A DNA stretch of 6,806 nucleotides, from assembly GCA_026710525.1 (NCBI GenBank), contig JAPOQT010000125.1:1-6806 (forward strand), given 5' to 3'. Below are positions 6,585 through 6,806 of the stretch, in pieces. The stretch comes from Pseudomonadota bacterium. GTDB taxonomy: Bacteria > Bdellovibrionota_B > Oligoflexia > Oligoflexales > Bin106. Both the position numbers and the translations under genes were made by a program. The notes beneath the pieces are model-generated. The model was not told the DNA's origin. It saw nothing but the letters and a program-made list of their open reading frames with translations, and did no database searches. Position 1 is the stretch's first letter. Each line of letters opens with the position of its first letter.

Positions 6585-6599
6585 TTGGAGATTTAAGGA
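6585..6599 (+). promoter_or_regulatory. Shine-Dalgarno region of the gene at 6600
   Basis: TTGGAG (6585-6590) lies 9 bases before ATG 6600. A second purine run AAGGA (6595-6599) abuts that ATG but lies 12 bases before a later in-frame ATG at 6612. The first ATG with the TTGGAG site is preferred; starting at 6612 would still leave a lipoprotein signal, though without its only positively charged residue (Lys2). Confidence 0.55.
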
Positions 6600-6806
6600 A
6601 TGAAAACAAATATGAATTTTACTGAATTATCGATGGTGATTTTACTCCTGTTGATCGGCGTTATGAGTGGTTGTCGAAGTGATGAACCCTTGGGTTCTGA
6701 CATTCATGGAGTCTATGATGACAATCATCTACTTAAACTCTCAGAATTTAATAATCAACCTGGTCTCTATCAATTTGAGGTGTGCCTGAAAATCAAAAAT
6801 CAAGCA
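6600..6806 (+). CDS. Lipoprotein paralogue, N-terminal part only (runs off window)
   Basis: The first 69 codons are in the window and the gene continues past the right edge. The N-terminus is a lipoprotein signal with lipobox MSGC; Cys25 is the likely lipid site and Arg follows it. It then reads SDEPLGSDIHGVYDDNHLL, KLSEFNNQPGLYQFEVCL, aligning without gaps with the product of 3702-5399 and placing Cys62 at the same position. About 27 of 38 residues are identical over residues 27-64 by hand count. Its 5' sequence is also the closest match to the decayed copy before it. It has its own promoter, so the array members seem to be transcribed separately rather than as one operon. Whether the rest is intact cannot be seen. 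Unknown function, probable envelope lipoprotein. Confidence 0.85.
   Translation, partial: MKTNMNFTELSMVILLLLIGVMSGCRSDEPLGSDIHGVYDDNHLLKLSEFNNQPGLYQFEVCLKIKNQA

Noticed and set aside
3702..6806. Mobile-element origin of the array
   Set aside because: There is no transposase, integrase or terminal inverted repeat; homologous promoter-plus-gene units point to ordinary tandem duplication.

Overview
The window looks like an AT-rich chromosomal segment of a Gram-negative bacterium. It has lipoprotein and Sec signal peptides, sigma70-type promoters and purine-rich Shine-Dalgarno sites. No housekeeping gene, RNA gene, CRISPR array or transposase is visible, so the organism cannot be placed from sequence alone. 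The envelope-heavy gene style would fit a Bdellovibrionota/Oligoflexia-type genome, but that is a low-confidence impression.

Layout, left to right. 1-525 is a leader region with no credible gene, two small inverted repeats and a weak candidate promoter. 526-1536 (+) encodes a 336-residue lipoprotein. It converges on 1682-3118 (-), a 478-residue Sec-exported protein with a cysteine-rich tail. Upstream of the latter on the same strand lies a small coiled-coil protein gene (3197-3430) whose signal peptide appears to be cut off by a one-base frameshift (intact ATG and Shine-Dalgarno at 3447-3459). Transcribed away from it, 3702-5399 (+) encodes a 565-residue lipoprotein behind a clear promoter. 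It is followed by a decayed paralogue (about 5602-6360) and then by the start of another apparently intact paralogue (6600 to the window edge) with its own copy of the same promoter.

The unifying observation is that all the larger genes appear to belong to one diverged family that I cannot name. The shared pattern is an exported N-terminus, a short module with two cysteines (LLxLSxF...LYxFExCL...C), a first hydrophobic segment, a spacer of very variable length, a second hydrophobic segment, and a C-terminal pair of cysteines (YCLP...C). The lipoprotein members also share Arg directly after the lipidated Cys. The 3' half is a tandem array with one decayed copy, which indicates gene duplication and loss. 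Function is unknown; an envelope location is the only role the sequence supports.
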